Positions 51,247 to 59,668 of a DNA stretch of 64,000 nucleotides are shown here, in pieces. The position numbers were made by a program, and so were the translations under genes. Under the pieces are notes generated by a model. The model ran no database searches, had not been told where the DNA came from, and was given only the letters and a program-made list of their open reading frames with translations. Source of the DNA: Acidobacteriaceae bacterium (GTDB taxonomy: Bacteria; Acidobacteriota; Terriglobia; Terriglobales; Acidobacteriaceae). The stretch lies in NCBI GenBank assembly GCA_003131315.1, contig PKUV01000165.1, positions 1 to 64,000 of the forward strand. The letters run 5' to 3'. The stretch's first letter is position 1; each line of letters starts with the position of its first letter.

Positions 51247-52056
51247 CTACTTAGTCTCTCTATCGTCCGTTGGATCGCTTATTTGAATGCGGGGCACTCG
51301 GCGAGAAACGCCCGCAAATGTGACATCTTCGAACTGTAGCGACTCCAGTGCCACGCGCTTCAGCGGCAGCCCCGCTTCTTTTTCAATGTACCTCGCCCAC
51401 CCTTCGCTAAGTTCCTTAAGGAAATCAAGCAACTCGGGGTCGTCGTTATTACGTGAACCGCTCATCCATAGGTGCGCGGCCTGCCCAGAGCGAGGCAACT
51501 GCGCCAACATTCGGGGATTGAAGTAGACGATCGCATGGATGTGTGAGTATTGCGGTCTGCCATCCTCATGCTTTTTCTGAAGCAGGCGGGTAAGGTAAAA
51601 CCACACGTCACTGGGAAGAAGGTCCTGGTTTCCATCGCTTGCCACCATTACAAGTCCCTTCGCTCCCGGCATGTTCAGTAGTTTCTTGGTTTCACGAATT
51701 TGCCCGTTGGCCCTCCCGAGGACGCTATCTTGCAACGGCTTCCCTATTACTCTCAGCGCCTCTTCCTGGCACACCGGAGGGAGCTGACGCAAATCAATTC
51801 GCGGCGTTCCATAGACCACCAACAGGCCACGTGCCATCCACCTCGCAAGAAGATCGCCCATTTTTCTCTGGAACGGTTCCCCAAAGCTATCGTTTTCGAG
51901 AGCCTTCAGCTCGGCGATCACATGGCGCTCTCGAAACAGGTAATCAGCGTTCCGGGGCAGGTCCGGATTCTTTCCCAGCAGCCCCTCCACGAGCTCGCCG
52001 CCGCAACCAATGACAAACGGATCGACAATTGATTGAAGTGGCTGTGATGGCTTCAT
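51247..52056 (-). CDS. Unknown protein, possibly a PD-(D/E)xK nuclease-like fold
   Basis: 269 residues. The segment NADYLFRERHVIAELKAL (from about residue 36) has the layout of the PD-(D/E)xK nuclease core: an Asp in a strand, then hydrophobic residues and E-L-K. Later parts contain KKLLNMPGAKGLVMVASDGN and HIHAIVYFNPRM, giving alternating strands as in that fold. No partner is obvious. Strong AAGGAGAAGGAAGG precedes the ATG. The nuclease idea is an inference from one motif. Confidence 0.55.
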   Translation of the reverse strand: MKPSQPLQSIVDPFVIGCGGELVEGLLGKNPDLPRNADYLFRERHVIAELKALENDSFGEPFQRKMGDLLARWMARGLLVVYGTPRIDLRQLPPVCQEEALRVIGKPLQDSVLGRANGQIRETKKLLNMPGAKGLVMVASDGNQDLLPSDVWFYLTRLLQKKHEDGRPQYSHIHAIVYFNPRMLAQLPRSGQAAHLWMSGSRNNDDPELLDFLKELSEGWARYIEKEAGLPLKRVALESLQFEDVTFAGVSRRVPRIQISDPTDDRETK

Positions 52057-52071
52057 CGTCCTTCCTTCTCC

Positions 52072-52099
52072 TTATATTATGCCCATTATATTATGCCCG
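52072..52099. repeat. 14-bp tandem repeat upstream of the nuclease-like gene
   Basis: ttatattatgccca and ttatattatgcccg in tandem. On the minus strand each copy contains CATAATAT, which could act as a -10 box or operator for the gene starting at 52056. Confidence 0.5.
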
Positions 52100-52228
52100 T
52101 TGCGAGTAATCAGGACAGCATGACTAAATGATAACAAGATACCGGCGAAGCGGAAGAAACCCGCCGTCAAGGTCCTCGCAAAAAGCTTTGAAGGGGCACG
52201 ACTAACTAGCGGTCGCCGCGCACCGCAG

Positions 52229-52495
52229 TCATCGTTCGTATACCTCGCTTCGGTGACGGATTCGCGTCACCTCCACCAGCGATTTTGTGTCGTCGACGGT
52301 ATATACGGCGCGGTAGCCACCCACACGAATGCGCCACTCGCGCTCACCGCCTTTTAGCTTCTTGCAACCTGGAGGGCGCTGATTGGAGGCCAGATTTTCC
52401 AGTCGCGGAATGATGCGCGCGATCAATTGGCTAGACAGCCTTTTGAGTTCCTTCTCTGCGCTGGACGTCAATTTAAGCACTTCCCACCCATTCAC
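52229..52495 (-). CDS. RelE/ParE-type toxin, no antitoxin adjacent
   Basis: About 88 residues when starting at GTG 52495. The fold marks of RelE-like ribosome-dependent mRNases are visible: LTSSAEKELKRLSSQL, then LKGGEREWRIRVGGYRAVYTVDD, and the C-terminal IRHRSEVYER. An antitoxin gene is expected immediately upstream, but only a 25-codon stretch (starting MKNRWAIKNSPH) overlapping the start is seen, too short to be convincing. It may be orphaned or chromosomally domesticated. Confidence 0.7.
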   Translation of the reverse strand: MNGWEVLKLTSSAEKELKRLSSQLIARIIPRLENLASNQRPPGCKKLKGGEREWRIRVGGYRAVYTVDDTKSLVEVTRIRHRSEVYER

Positions 52496-53002
52496 TCTTA
52501 CCAGACCTGCCTCGCCCAGGAAGCAGGCGCGGAAACTGCATGCGGCGAATTCTTTATCGCCCACCGATTTTTCATCACATCCAGACAGTGAGCACCATCA
52601 CAGACATCCCACTCGCCATGCCCGAAAATGAGATCTGATTGGCCAAGGCAGAAGTGCGCCCGTCTCCAGAGACGGCCTAAGAAGCTGCCCGGTTCGTTAG
52701 TAGCTCTTTGATAACTAAATTTGAAGCGACAAAGCTGGCGTCCTCTCCCCCAAAGACCGCCCCAAAAAAGGAATTTATGCCCAAAATCGAGCTAAGTCCT
52801 TATTCCGGAATATTTTGAAAATAAGTCCTTTGCGCTCTAGATTTTGGCGAGACGAGTCCCCCTAACCCCATGATTCCAAAGATTAGGGGGGGAGGGGGGT
52901 AGTGGTAAACACGCGTTAATACCTTTGTAGTAACGAGACGAGGAAATAAGCAACGCGCTTCGGAAAAAGTCCCCGCTTCTACTGAGAGCCGAGAGCTGAG
53001 AG
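52496..53002. other. Gene-poor region upstream of the toxin, downstream of npdG
   Basis: About 500 bases with no gene supported. 52700-52960 is lower in G+C and includes G-run ggggggaggggggtag around 52886-52902. The right end holds a heptamer array (52984-53014) that overlaps the npdG stop codon. Confidence 0.4.
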
Positions 53003-53014
53003 CTAAGAGCTAAG
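52984..53014. repeat. Heptanucleotide array (site 12) at the end of npdG
   Basis: Units gagagcc, gagagct, gagagct, aagagct, aagcctg. The npdG stop codon (53003-53005) and its last codons lie inside, as with rimM. Confidence 0.7.
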
Positions 53015-53701
53015 CCTGTACGCTCCGTCGGGCAGCCCCGTGATCCGGATTCCGCCGTGCCCTTTGTGCCGGATGTTGAGACCGATCAGCAGCGCGGTGA
53101 TCAGCTCGACGATGCGTGCGTTCTCAAGCTTTCCCCCATCAATCGCTCGCACCCCGGCGATCTTCGCGGCGAGTTCCATCGCGACCTGCGTGGCATTCGG
53201 ATCATCGCTGCATACGATGACGTCGCAATCCACGTCATCGTTGCTGTTGCCGTTGAGCACGTCCGCCGAAACGTTCTGGAATGCCGCCGCTACTGAAACG
53301 CCCTTCGGAACCAGCTCCGCCGTCTGTTGCGCCGCCGAGCCTTGCCACACGCCAAGGGTGCGGCTGGCGCGTCCGCCCACGCTCGCAGCCAGCGGAACGG
53401 TAGCATCAATCACGATGCTGCCTGGACGAATCGCAGGCTTCAACTGCTTCAGCAGCGCTGCCTGCCCTTCGAACGGCACCGTTAGCACCAGCAGATCGCT
53501 GGCGGCGCAGGCTGCCGAATTCTCCAGTCCGGAAACTTGAGCATTTGCGCCCGCCCGCTTGCGGATTGTCTCTGCCGTCTGCTCTGCCCGGGCGGCATCG
53601 CGCGAGCCGATGATGACGGTCTCTCCCGCCCGCGCCCAGCGCAGCGCGAGGCCCATACCAGCCGGGCCAGTGCCCCCGATGACCGCGATGGCGCGGCTCA
53701 T
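53003..53701 (-). CDS. npdG: NADPH-dependent F420 reductase
   Basis: 232 residues, exchanging hydride between F420 and NADP. Rossmann motif AVIGGTGPAGMGLALRWARAG at the N terminus, IIGSRD, and IDATVPLAASVG. ATG 53701 overlaps the cofH stop by 4 bases, so it is translationally coupled to the F420 operon. The open frame starting 99 codons earlier is the opposite-frame shadow of cofH. Confidence 0.9.
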   Translation of the reverse strand: MSRAIAVIGGTGPAGMGLALRWARAGETVIIGSRDAARAEQTAETIRKRAGANAQVSGLENSAACAASDLLVLTVPFEGQAALLKQLKPAIRPGSIVIDATVPLAASVGGRASRTLGVWQGSAAQQTAELVPKGVSVAAAFQNVSADVLNGNSNDDVDCDVIVCSDDPNATQVAMELAAKIAGVRAIDGGKLENARIVELITALLIGLNIRHKGHGGIRITGLPDGAYRLSS

Positions 53702-54993
53702 GCGAACTCCGGCGCCTGCGTACGTTCTATAGCGAATCCAGGGTTGCCGTGGCCGCCGGCAAGGGCCGAGCTGCGCTCGGCTTGGACGGGCGAGGACGCC
53801 CGTCCCTCCACGACCGGCAGCTTGATCTTTATTCGCGAATATTTTGTGTTGCGCTCCGCCGGAATGCGCCCGATCTCCAGAATCAACGCCTGGAAATCTT
53901 CCGGACTGGTGTACTCGCCCGCGGTCGCTCCGGCCTCGCGCGAGATGCTTTCTTCCATCAGCGTTCCGCCGTAGTCGTTGGCGCCAGCGCGCAGGCAAAG
54001 CTGCGAAAGTTTACGGTCCAGCTTCACCCACGAGACCTGGATGTTACGAATCGAGCCGGCGAGCAGGATTCTGGCCAGCGCGTGAATCTTGAGGTGTTCG
54101 GCGAGCGTCGGTCCCGTGCGCGCCAGACCCTGCTGGAATAAGAGCGTGTTCTGGTGCACAAAACCAAGCGGCACGAACTCGGTGAAGCCGCCGGTCTCCG
54201 TCTGAATCTGCCGGAACAAAGACAACTGCCGTACCCAGTGGTCAGGTGTTTCCCTGTGCCCATACATCAGCGTCGAAGTGCTCGGGATTCCACACGCGTG
54301 CGCCGTGCGAATCACCTCTTGCCATTGCGTTGACGAAAGCTTGTTGCGCGACAATACATGACGCACTTCGTCATCCAGGATCTCGGCCGCCGTGCCCGGC
54401 AGCGTGTCCAGTCCGTTATCGCGCAGCATCATAAGATAGTCGCGCAGCGTCATGCCGGTCAGTTCCACGCCGTACACAATTTCCATCGGAGAAAACGCGT
54501 GGATGTGCATGTCCGGCGTCGCATTCTTCACGGCGCGCAGAATGTCGCGGTAATAGAACGGCGGCAGATCGCGCGGCAGCCCGCCTTGAATGCAGACTTC
54601 GGTAGCTCCCAGTTCCCACGCTTCTTTCGCTTTGCGGCCCATGTCTTCGAGCGAATGAAAATAGGAGTCAGCCTCCCGCGGCCCGCGGCTGAACGCGCAA
54701 AACTTGCAGCCCACGAAACAGATGTTCGTGAAATTGATATTGCGGTTCACCACGTAACTGACGATGTTGCCGACCAGGTCGCGCCGAAGCGTATCCGCGG
54801 CCACCAGCAGCGCGAGTAAGTCCGCACCGTCGCAGTTCGCCAAGGCGTAGCGCTCCTCGTCCGTAAGCCATGCTCCGTCTTGCTTTTCCAGCACGCGCTC
54901 CAAGGCGCCGCGAATTGCCACGGAAGCTTGGGGTGCGATCAGATCCCAGGTTAGCGCGGGGAATTGCTCGAGTTCTGCAGCCTGCCAAGCCAT
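53698..54993 (-). CDS. cofH: Radical SAM FO synthase subunit CofH
   Basis: 431 residues. Together with CofG it makes the deazaflavin chromophore FO from tyrosine and a pyrimidine precursor. The radical SAM cluster cysteines Cys92, Cys96, Cys99 are in CFVGCKFC. Other marks: AFSRGPREADSYFHS, CIQGGLPRDLPPFYY, FTEFVPLGFVHQNT. The typical end is ERNTKYSRI. A further 45-residue tail with two DNA palindromes (53765-53805) follows. Confidence 0.92.
   Translation of the reverse strand: MAWQAAELEQFPALTWDLIAPQASVAIRGALERVLEKQDGAWLTDEERYALANCDGADLLALLVAADTLRRDLVGNIVSYVVNRNINFTNICFVGCKFCAFSRGPREADSYFHSLEDMGRKAKEAWELGATEVCIQGGLPRDLPPFYYRDILRAVKNATPDMHIHAFSPMEIVYGVELTGMTLRDYLMMLRDNGLDTLPGTAAEILDDEVRHVLSRNKLSSTQWQEVIRTAHACGIPSTSTLMYGHRETPDHWVRQLSLFRQIQTETGGFTEFVPLGFVHQNTLLFQQGLARTGPTLAEHLKIHALARILLAGSIRNIQVSWVKLDRKLSQLCLRAGANDYGGTLMEESISREAGATAGEYTSPEDFQALILEIGRIPAERNTKYSRIKIKLPVVEGRASSPVQAERSSALAGGHGNPGFAIERTQAPEFA
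53765..53805. repeat. Two hairpins within the cofH 3' coding end
   Basis: gccgag-ctgcg-ctcggc (53765-53781) and ggacgggcg-agga-cgcccgtcc (53784-53805), both perfect. They encode part of the non-conserved CofH tail. Confidence 0.7.
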
Positions 54994-55002
54994 AACATTC
55001 TC

Positions 55003-55797
55003 CTATCGAAATAGATCGTTCTTCGCGGGCCGAATCAGTTCCCGCGCTCCACCGCTTCCTCGGCGGTAAGAATAGCCTCGAATGATGCACGCGGGAGTGC
55101 CTGCCAGCTTGCCGCAGACCAGTCCCGCCGCACAAGCCAGTTCGTCCGCTACCGCGTCCACCGTCGCGTGCAGCGAGTAGCCGTGCGGATCGCGACGTCC
55201 GCGGTAGTCGACCAGAGGCTGTATCCCGGCGGCGCCAATCGCCACTTCCGTCAAGCCTTCCCGCCACGGACGCCCGAAACTATCGCTGACGATGACCGCG
55301 ATCTCGATCCCAAGCTGCTTCTTCAACTCCCGCCGCAACCTCGCCGCGGAGCGATCCGGATTCAGCGGCAGCAACACCGCGTGCCGCCCACCATCCACGT
55401 TTGACACATCCACGCCACTGTTCGCGCAAATAAATCCGTGCTTCGTCTCGGTGATCAGCACATTTCGCTTTCTCCGCACGATTCGACGACTCTCACGCAC
55501 CGCCAATTCACGGACGCGTGCGTCGAGCCCGTAGCGTCGAGCCCAAACCCGTGAAGCCGCCGCAGGCCGGATTTCATCAAGCGCCACCAGCGCGCCTTCC
55601 GCCTTCGAAACAACTTTGTGCTTCACCACCAGGATGTCGCCATCCTGAAAGCGCAGCCCCAGGCTTCGCGCCGCTGCCAACAGCCTCGCGCACAACGATT
55701 CTCCGGCGCGGATTTCTCCACTGACCGCGACCGGAAGAATGCGAACTTCCCCAGCCGCGCGCTTGCCGATCTTTGATCCCACGCTAGGCCCGGTCAT
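55003..55797 (-). CDS. cofE: F420-0:gamma-glutamyl ligase
   Basis: 264 residues. Adds glutamates to F420-0. Typical blocks: VVKHKVVSKAEGALVAL, GFICANSGVDVSNVDGG and SDSFGRPWREGLTEVAIG. Starts ATG 55797; the cofH start lies 9 bases past its stop. It lacks the C-terminal nitroreductase domain of actinobacterial FbiB. A MITE-like element separates it from cofC. Confidence 0.94.
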   Translation of the reverse strand: MTGPSVGSKIGKRAAGEVRILPVAVSGEIRAGESLCARLLAAARSLGLRFQDGDILVVKHKVVSKAEGALVALDEIRPAAASRVWARRYGLDARVRELAVRESRRIVRRKRNVLITETKHGFICANSGVDVSNVDGGRHAVLLPLNPDRSAARLRRELKKQLGIEIAVIVSDSFGRPWREGLTEVAIGAAGIQPLVDYRGRRDPHGYSLHATVDAVADELACAAGLVCGKLAGTPACIIRGYSYRRGSGGARELIRPAKNDLFR

Positions 55798-55800
55798 GGT

Positions 55801-55932
55801 AGAGATGGTTTCACAAATATCCTCCAGCCCGGAAGGCTCGTCCCTCAGGGGCTAAAGCCCACATTCTTCCAGGTCCTGAACGGCACGGCTAAAGCCGTGC
55901 CCTACCCAAGACCGATTTATAAAATCAGATCT
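55801..55932. mobile_element. 132-bp MITE-like element, copy C (cofC-cofE spacer)
   Basis: Same length and layout as copies A and B: ctcaggggctaaagccc and gcacggctaaagccgtgc hairpins at the same offsets, but more degenerate ends (agagatggtttcacaaa / tttataaaatcagatct). Its right end overlaps the cofC stop codon (55931-55933). Confidence 0.75.
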
Positions 55933-56575
55933 AGACCTGATTCCGTCTGCTCAGGTTCCAGCTTCGCAGCAGCTTCTGCGATCGCCGTTCTCCGCTGGCG
56001 CGGGCGAGTTCGCGGAGATCTTCGGGACGATCGACATCCCGCGCAATCCCCGGCAGTTCGAGCACAACACAAGGCAGGCCCGTTGCCTTCGCCGCGGCCA
56101 GGTGCGGCAAGAAGCTGTCGTTCCCGAACCGAAGCGGGAACAAATCACCCGGAGATCGCCAGGCTGCATTCGTACCGCGCCCGGCCGCGTCCGGCACCAG
56201 TACCGCACCACCGGGAGGAGCGCAATCCACGATCTTCTGCAGTTCCGAACTGTCGATCAAAGGAATATCCGCCGGAACCACCAAGGTGCTCTCCGCTCCA
56301 CGTTCTGTGCACACAGCAGTTGCCATCTCGATGGCGCTAGTCTCTCCGGAGTTCAGGTCGTCGGCAACGACCTCGAAATTGAAACGCGCCGCTAAATCGC
56401 GCGCAAACGAATCGCTCGTCACCACCGCAACGGCCGGCCGGCTTTGCCAGCGCGCCAGTGCTTGCAGCACGTCCTCGCACATCGCCCGCGCCAGCGCGAA
56501 ACGTTCTTCCGGACTCAAAATAGGAGAGAGCCGCTGCTTGGCGTCAACGAGATTTTTTACGGGAACCAAAATCAT
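55931..56575 (-). CDS. cofC: 2-phospho-L-lactate (or PEP) guanylyltransferase
   Basis: 214 residues. Activates 2-phospholactate, or phosphoenolpyruvate in bacteria (FbiD), with GTP. N-terminal LVPVKNLVDAKQRLSPIL is the nucleotidyltransferase signature, followed by LVVPADIPLIDSSEL. Overlaps cofD by 4 bases. The substrate (phosphoenolpyruvate versus phospholactate) cannot be read from motifs here. Confidence 0.9.
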   Translation of the reverse strand: MILVPVKNLVDAKQRLSPILSPEERFALARAMCEDVLQALARWQSRPAVAVVTSDSFARDLAARFNFEVVADDLNSGETSAIEMATAVCTERGAESTLVVPADIPLIDSSELQKIVDCAPPGGAVLVPDAAGRGTNAAWRSPGDLFPLRFGNDSFLPHLAAAKATGLPCVVLELPGIARDVDRPEDLRELARASGERRSQKLLRSWNLSRRNQV

Positions 56576-57531
56576 GGCCGCTCCACCGCGTCCTGAGCGG
56601 ACGGAGGTTGCATCGCCGCGTCCAGGGCGCTCTTTGCCAGTGCGATTCTATCTTCATATTTACGCATGATGGTCGGGGTGCAATGCACACGCATGCCGGT
56701 CTTGCGCAACTCTTCGGCAGCCGGCGCGTCCTCGGAATCGACCACCAGCAAATCAAGGAAGTCTTGATAGAAGTCGGCAACACCGGCAATCGAAACTGCG
56801 AAGCCTTGCGCCGCCATGAGTGTTCCGGCGGGCCCGGTGACCGCGGCTCCTCCCACAATCGGGCTCACGGCCGCAATGCGGGCGCGGCTTTCGCGCAGAG
56901 CTTCGCGAATTCCCGGCACGGCGAGAATCGGCGCGATGCTGGTTACGGGATTACTCGGCGCCAGTAGCACAAGATCTGCCGAGCGGATCGCCTCGATCAC
57001 TCCCGGCGCCGGCTCCGCATCCGAGGCGCCGGCGAACCGAACCGATTCCACTGGATCCTGGTACCAGCGCTGGACGAAATATTCTTCAAAGCTCAGGTCT
57101 CCTGCCGGAGTCAAAACCCGCGTCTCCACGCGCGAATCGCTCATCGGCAGGACGCGTGCCTTGATTCCAAGCCTGCTCGCGATCTCAGCCGTGGCTTCAC
57201 TGAGCGTCTTGCCATCGGCAAGCAGCTTCGAGCGAAAAACGTGCGTGGCCAGATCGCGATCGCCCGCGTGAAACCACGTCGGTTGTCCCAGTTGCCCCAT
57301 GGCATGCAGGCAAAAAAAAGTGTCGCTCTTCACGCCCCAGCCGCGCTCCTGGCTCAGTTTCCCAGCCAGCATGTAAGCGATGGAATCCAGATCCGGCGAA
57401 ACGTACAATCCCCACCAAAGCAAGTCGTCGCCGGTATTCACGATGATCGTCAGATCTTCCGGACGAACGATTTGCCGGAGTCCATCCACGAACTTGGCGC
57501 CGCCGGTGCCGCCGGTCAGAACCGTAATCAT
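56572..57531 (-). CDS. cofD: 2-phospho-L-lactate transferase
   Basis: 319 residues. Joins the activated phospho-acid to FO to give F420-0 (or its dehydro form). Starts MITVLTGGTGGAKFVDGLRQI and has VNTGDDLLWWGLYVSPDLDS, both diagnostic. Overlaps cofG by 4 bases at its start and cofC by 4 bases at its end. Confidence 0.95.
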   Translation of the reverse strand: MITVLTGGTGGAKFVDGLRQIVRPEDLTIIVNTGDDLLWWGLYVSPDLDSIAYMLAGKLSQERGWGVKSDTFFCLHAMGQLGQPTWFHAGDRDLATHVFRSKLLADGKTLSEATAEIASRLGIKARVLPMSDSRVETRVLTPAGDLSFEEYFVQRWYQDPVESVRFAGASDAEPAPGVIEAIRSADLVLLAPSNPVTSIAPILAVPGIREALRESRARIAAVSPIVGGAAVTGPAGTLMAAQGFAVSIAGVADFYQDFLDLLVVDSEDAPAAEELRKTGMRVHCTPTIMRKYEDRIALAKSALDAAMQPPSAQDAVERP

Positions 57532-58715
57532 GCCACCCTCCGAGCGTAGCCCTCAGCGTCTGCAGCGGCGCTCAGGCGCTGCGCCAGCAAATCGCTGTGT
57601 GCCGCCGCTTGTTGTGCGAACTCAGGATAAACCGGCAACCTCTGGCGCAACTCGAATCCTTTCGCCTCGGTCCGCTGCCGCAATTCTTCCAGATGCGGCC
57701 ACGGCTTTTCCGGATTGATGAAATCCGGCGTCAGCGGCGAAACTCCGCCCCAGTCATTGATGCCGCCCTCGAGCAGATCGGCATAGTGCGGATCGGAGAG
57801 ATTCGGCGGTGCTTGAATATTCATCTTCGGCATCAGGAGGCGCGCCACGGCCAGCGTGCGCAGCATTTCTCCGCGGTCCGGTTCGGGCCAGTGTGCCATC
57901 GGCGTTCCACTCTTGGCGCGAAAGTTTTGGATGATTACCTCCTGTATGTGCCCATACCTCGCATGCAAATCGCGGATCGCGACCAGCGAAGCCACGCGCT
58001 CTTCCGGCGTCTCGCCAATTCCAATCAGAATTCCCGTGGTAAAAGGAATCTTCCGCCGTCCCGCGTCCTCAATTACGCGCAGGCGCTTCGCCGGGTCTTT
58101 GTCGGGAGCATTGTCGTGAGCGGCGTCTTTCGCGAGCAGCCGCTCACTGGTCGTTTCAAGCATGAGACCCATGCTGGGAGCCACGCGTGACAGCCGTTCC
58201 AGCCATTCCGCGCTCATCAGCCCGGGATTGGGATGTGGCAGCAGGCTCGATTCGCGAAGTACCTTCTCGCACATCGCCTCTAGATAATGCAGCGTCGATT
58301 TGTACCCGAAGCGCCGCAGCGTATCGCGCATTTGGGGAAAGAGCAGCTCCGGCTTGTCTCCTAAGCTGAACAACGCCTCGGTACATCCCAGGCGTTTTCC
58401 CGCGCGCACTACTTCCATCACCTCGTCCGGCGACATGGTGTGCGCACCGGGCTGACCGGGATCGCGCCGGAATGTGCAGTAGCCGCAGTAGTCGCGACAA
58501 AGATTCGTCAGTGGAAGAAACACCTTGCGTGAATAAGTGATGACTCCCGGTTTGAATCTCGCGCGGGCAAGTTGTGCCGCCGAGAGCAGGGAAGGCAGCA
58601 TGTCGTCGTCCGTTCGCAGCAGCCGACAAGCCGCTTCACGAGAGATCGGGTTCGCGTCAGCGTTCGCCAACTCAGCAGCCGTCGCGGACAGCGCATCTGT
58701 AAAAAAAGTAGCCAT
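57528..58715 (-). CDS. cofG: Radical SAM FO synthase subunit CofG
   Basis: 395 residues from ATG 58715. Cys73, Cys77 and Cys80 (LCRDYCGYC) bind the radical SAM cluster. The surrounding ITYSRKVFLPLTNLCRDYC, FSLGDKPE and IQAPPNLSD are family marks. The open frame extends 68 codons upstream, but family similarity begins near this Met. First gene of the F420 operon. Confidence 0.92.
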   Translation of the reverse strand: MATFFTDALSATAAELANADANPISREAACRLLRTDDDMLPSLLSAAQLARARFKPGVITYSRKVFLPLTNLCRDYCGYCTFRRDPGQPGAHTMSPDEVMEVVRAGKRLGCTEALFSLGDKPELLFPQMRDTLRRFGYKSTLHYLEAMCEKVLRESSLLPHPNPGLMSAEWLERLSRVAPSMGLMLETTSERLLAKDAAHDNAPDKDPAKRLRVIEDAGRRKIPFTTGILIGIGETPEERVASLVAIRDLHARYGHIQEVIIQNFRAKSGTPMAHWPEPDRGEMLRTLAVARLLMPKMNIQAPPNLSDPHYADLLEGGINDWGGVSPLTPDFINPEKPWPHLEELRQRTEAKGFELRQRLPVYPEFAQQAAAHSDLLAQRLSAAADAEGYARRVA

Positions 58716-58883
58716 ACGTCTTGACTTCGAAACTCGTCTCATCCGAACCGCCGCAAATTCTGTCCGGTGCTGGCAACGATAAACGATCATAGCGGACCTA
58801 GCGAATCCCTGTCCTTTCGCGGCAGACCGTCCGGCCACTTCCGATCCTGCAACATACGCCCAAAGTGGTGAACATTTCAACAC

Positions 58884-58912
58884 TTGACAACGTGAACAGT
58901 TAGGAGGAAAAT
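58884..58912 (+). promoter_or_regulatory. Candidate promoter of the GntR gene
   Basis: TTGACA (58884-58889) and GAAAAT (58907-58912), 17 bases apart, in the 230-base gap between divergent cofG and the GntR gene. Two direct copies of gtgaaca (58868, 58892) flank it and could be operator half sites. Confidence 0.35.
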
Positions 58913-58944
58913 TCCGCAACTTAGCCGAACGACAATTTCTCAGT

Positions 58945-59628
58945 ATGGATCGAACGCAGATTAACCGCGAAAGTGTGGCCGATCAGGTGGCCACTCTCCT
59001 GCGCCAGCGCATTCTCGAGGGCGAGTTCCGCCCCGGCACCCAGGTTCAGGAATTGCCCCTGGCTTCTTCTCTGGGCGTTTCCCGCAACACCATGCGGGAA
59101 GCGATCCGGATCCTGTCACTCGAGGGCCTTTTGCGACGCAGCCTCCATCGGGGCGCTGCGGTCTCGCAACTCTCTTTGCGCGATGTGCAGGAGATCTACC
59201 AGTTGCGCCGAATGCTGGAGTTGCCCGCCGTGCTTGCGGCGCGACGTCCAGACGCGGGTTTGGTGCAAGAAATTCGCGGCGCAGTAGAGCAATACGAACT
59301 AGCCGTGCGCGACCGGAATTGGTCCCGCGCCGTCAATCACGACCTGCATTTTCACAGCCTGCTGATCCGCTTCCACGGCAACAAGCGGCTGGATTCATTC
59401 TATAAAAACATGATCGGTGAACTGCGTATCGGCATGGTGCTGGTGGACCTCAGTCATGACAATCCGGGCGCACTGATTCCTGTCCACCGGAAAATGTGCC
59501 AATTTCTCAGTACCGGAAAGCTTAAGCAGTGTGCCGCTCTACTGGGGCAGCATCTCGAGGATTCCGAGTCCAGGCTGACTCAGATCATGCACGCGCACGC
59601 GGCACGAATGGTGCGGACAGCTCAGTAG
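58945..59628 (+). CDS. GntR-family transcriptional regulator (FadR/FCD subfamily)
   Basis: 227 residues: winged helix with VADQVATLLRQRILEGEFRPG and LASSLGVSRNTMREAIRILSLEGLL, then the all-helical FCD ligand domain with metal-binding histidines (NHDLHFHSLLIRFHG; LGQHLEDSE). Such regulators sense small organic acids. It may control the divergent F420 operon or the downstream TonB receptor. No clear ribosome-binding site precedes the ATG. Confidence 0.9.
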   Translation: MDRTQINRESVADQVATLLRQRILEGEFRPGTQVQELPLASSLGVSRNTMREAIRILSLEGLLRRSLHRGAAVSQLSLRDVQEIYQLRRMLELPAVLAARRPDAGLVQEIRGAVEQYELAVRDRNWSRAVNHDLHFHSLLIRFHGNKRLDSFYKNMIGELRIGMVLVDLSHDNPGALIPVHRKMCQFLSTGKLKQCAALLGQHLEDSESRLTQIMHAHAARMVRTAQ

Positions 59629-59668
59629 CTGCCTGCGCAACAACACCAGACTTACGAGGGGGAATTCG

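Noticed and set aside
52497-52600. 25-codon frame upstream of the RelE-type toxin considered as antitoxin
   Set aside because: Too short, no DNA-binding motif or typical amphipathic toxin-binding helix.
53003-53998. 331-residue version of the F420 reductase
   Set aside because: The first 99 codons are the shadow of cofH; the Rossmann motif begins right after ATG 53701, which overlaps the cofH stop by 4 bases.
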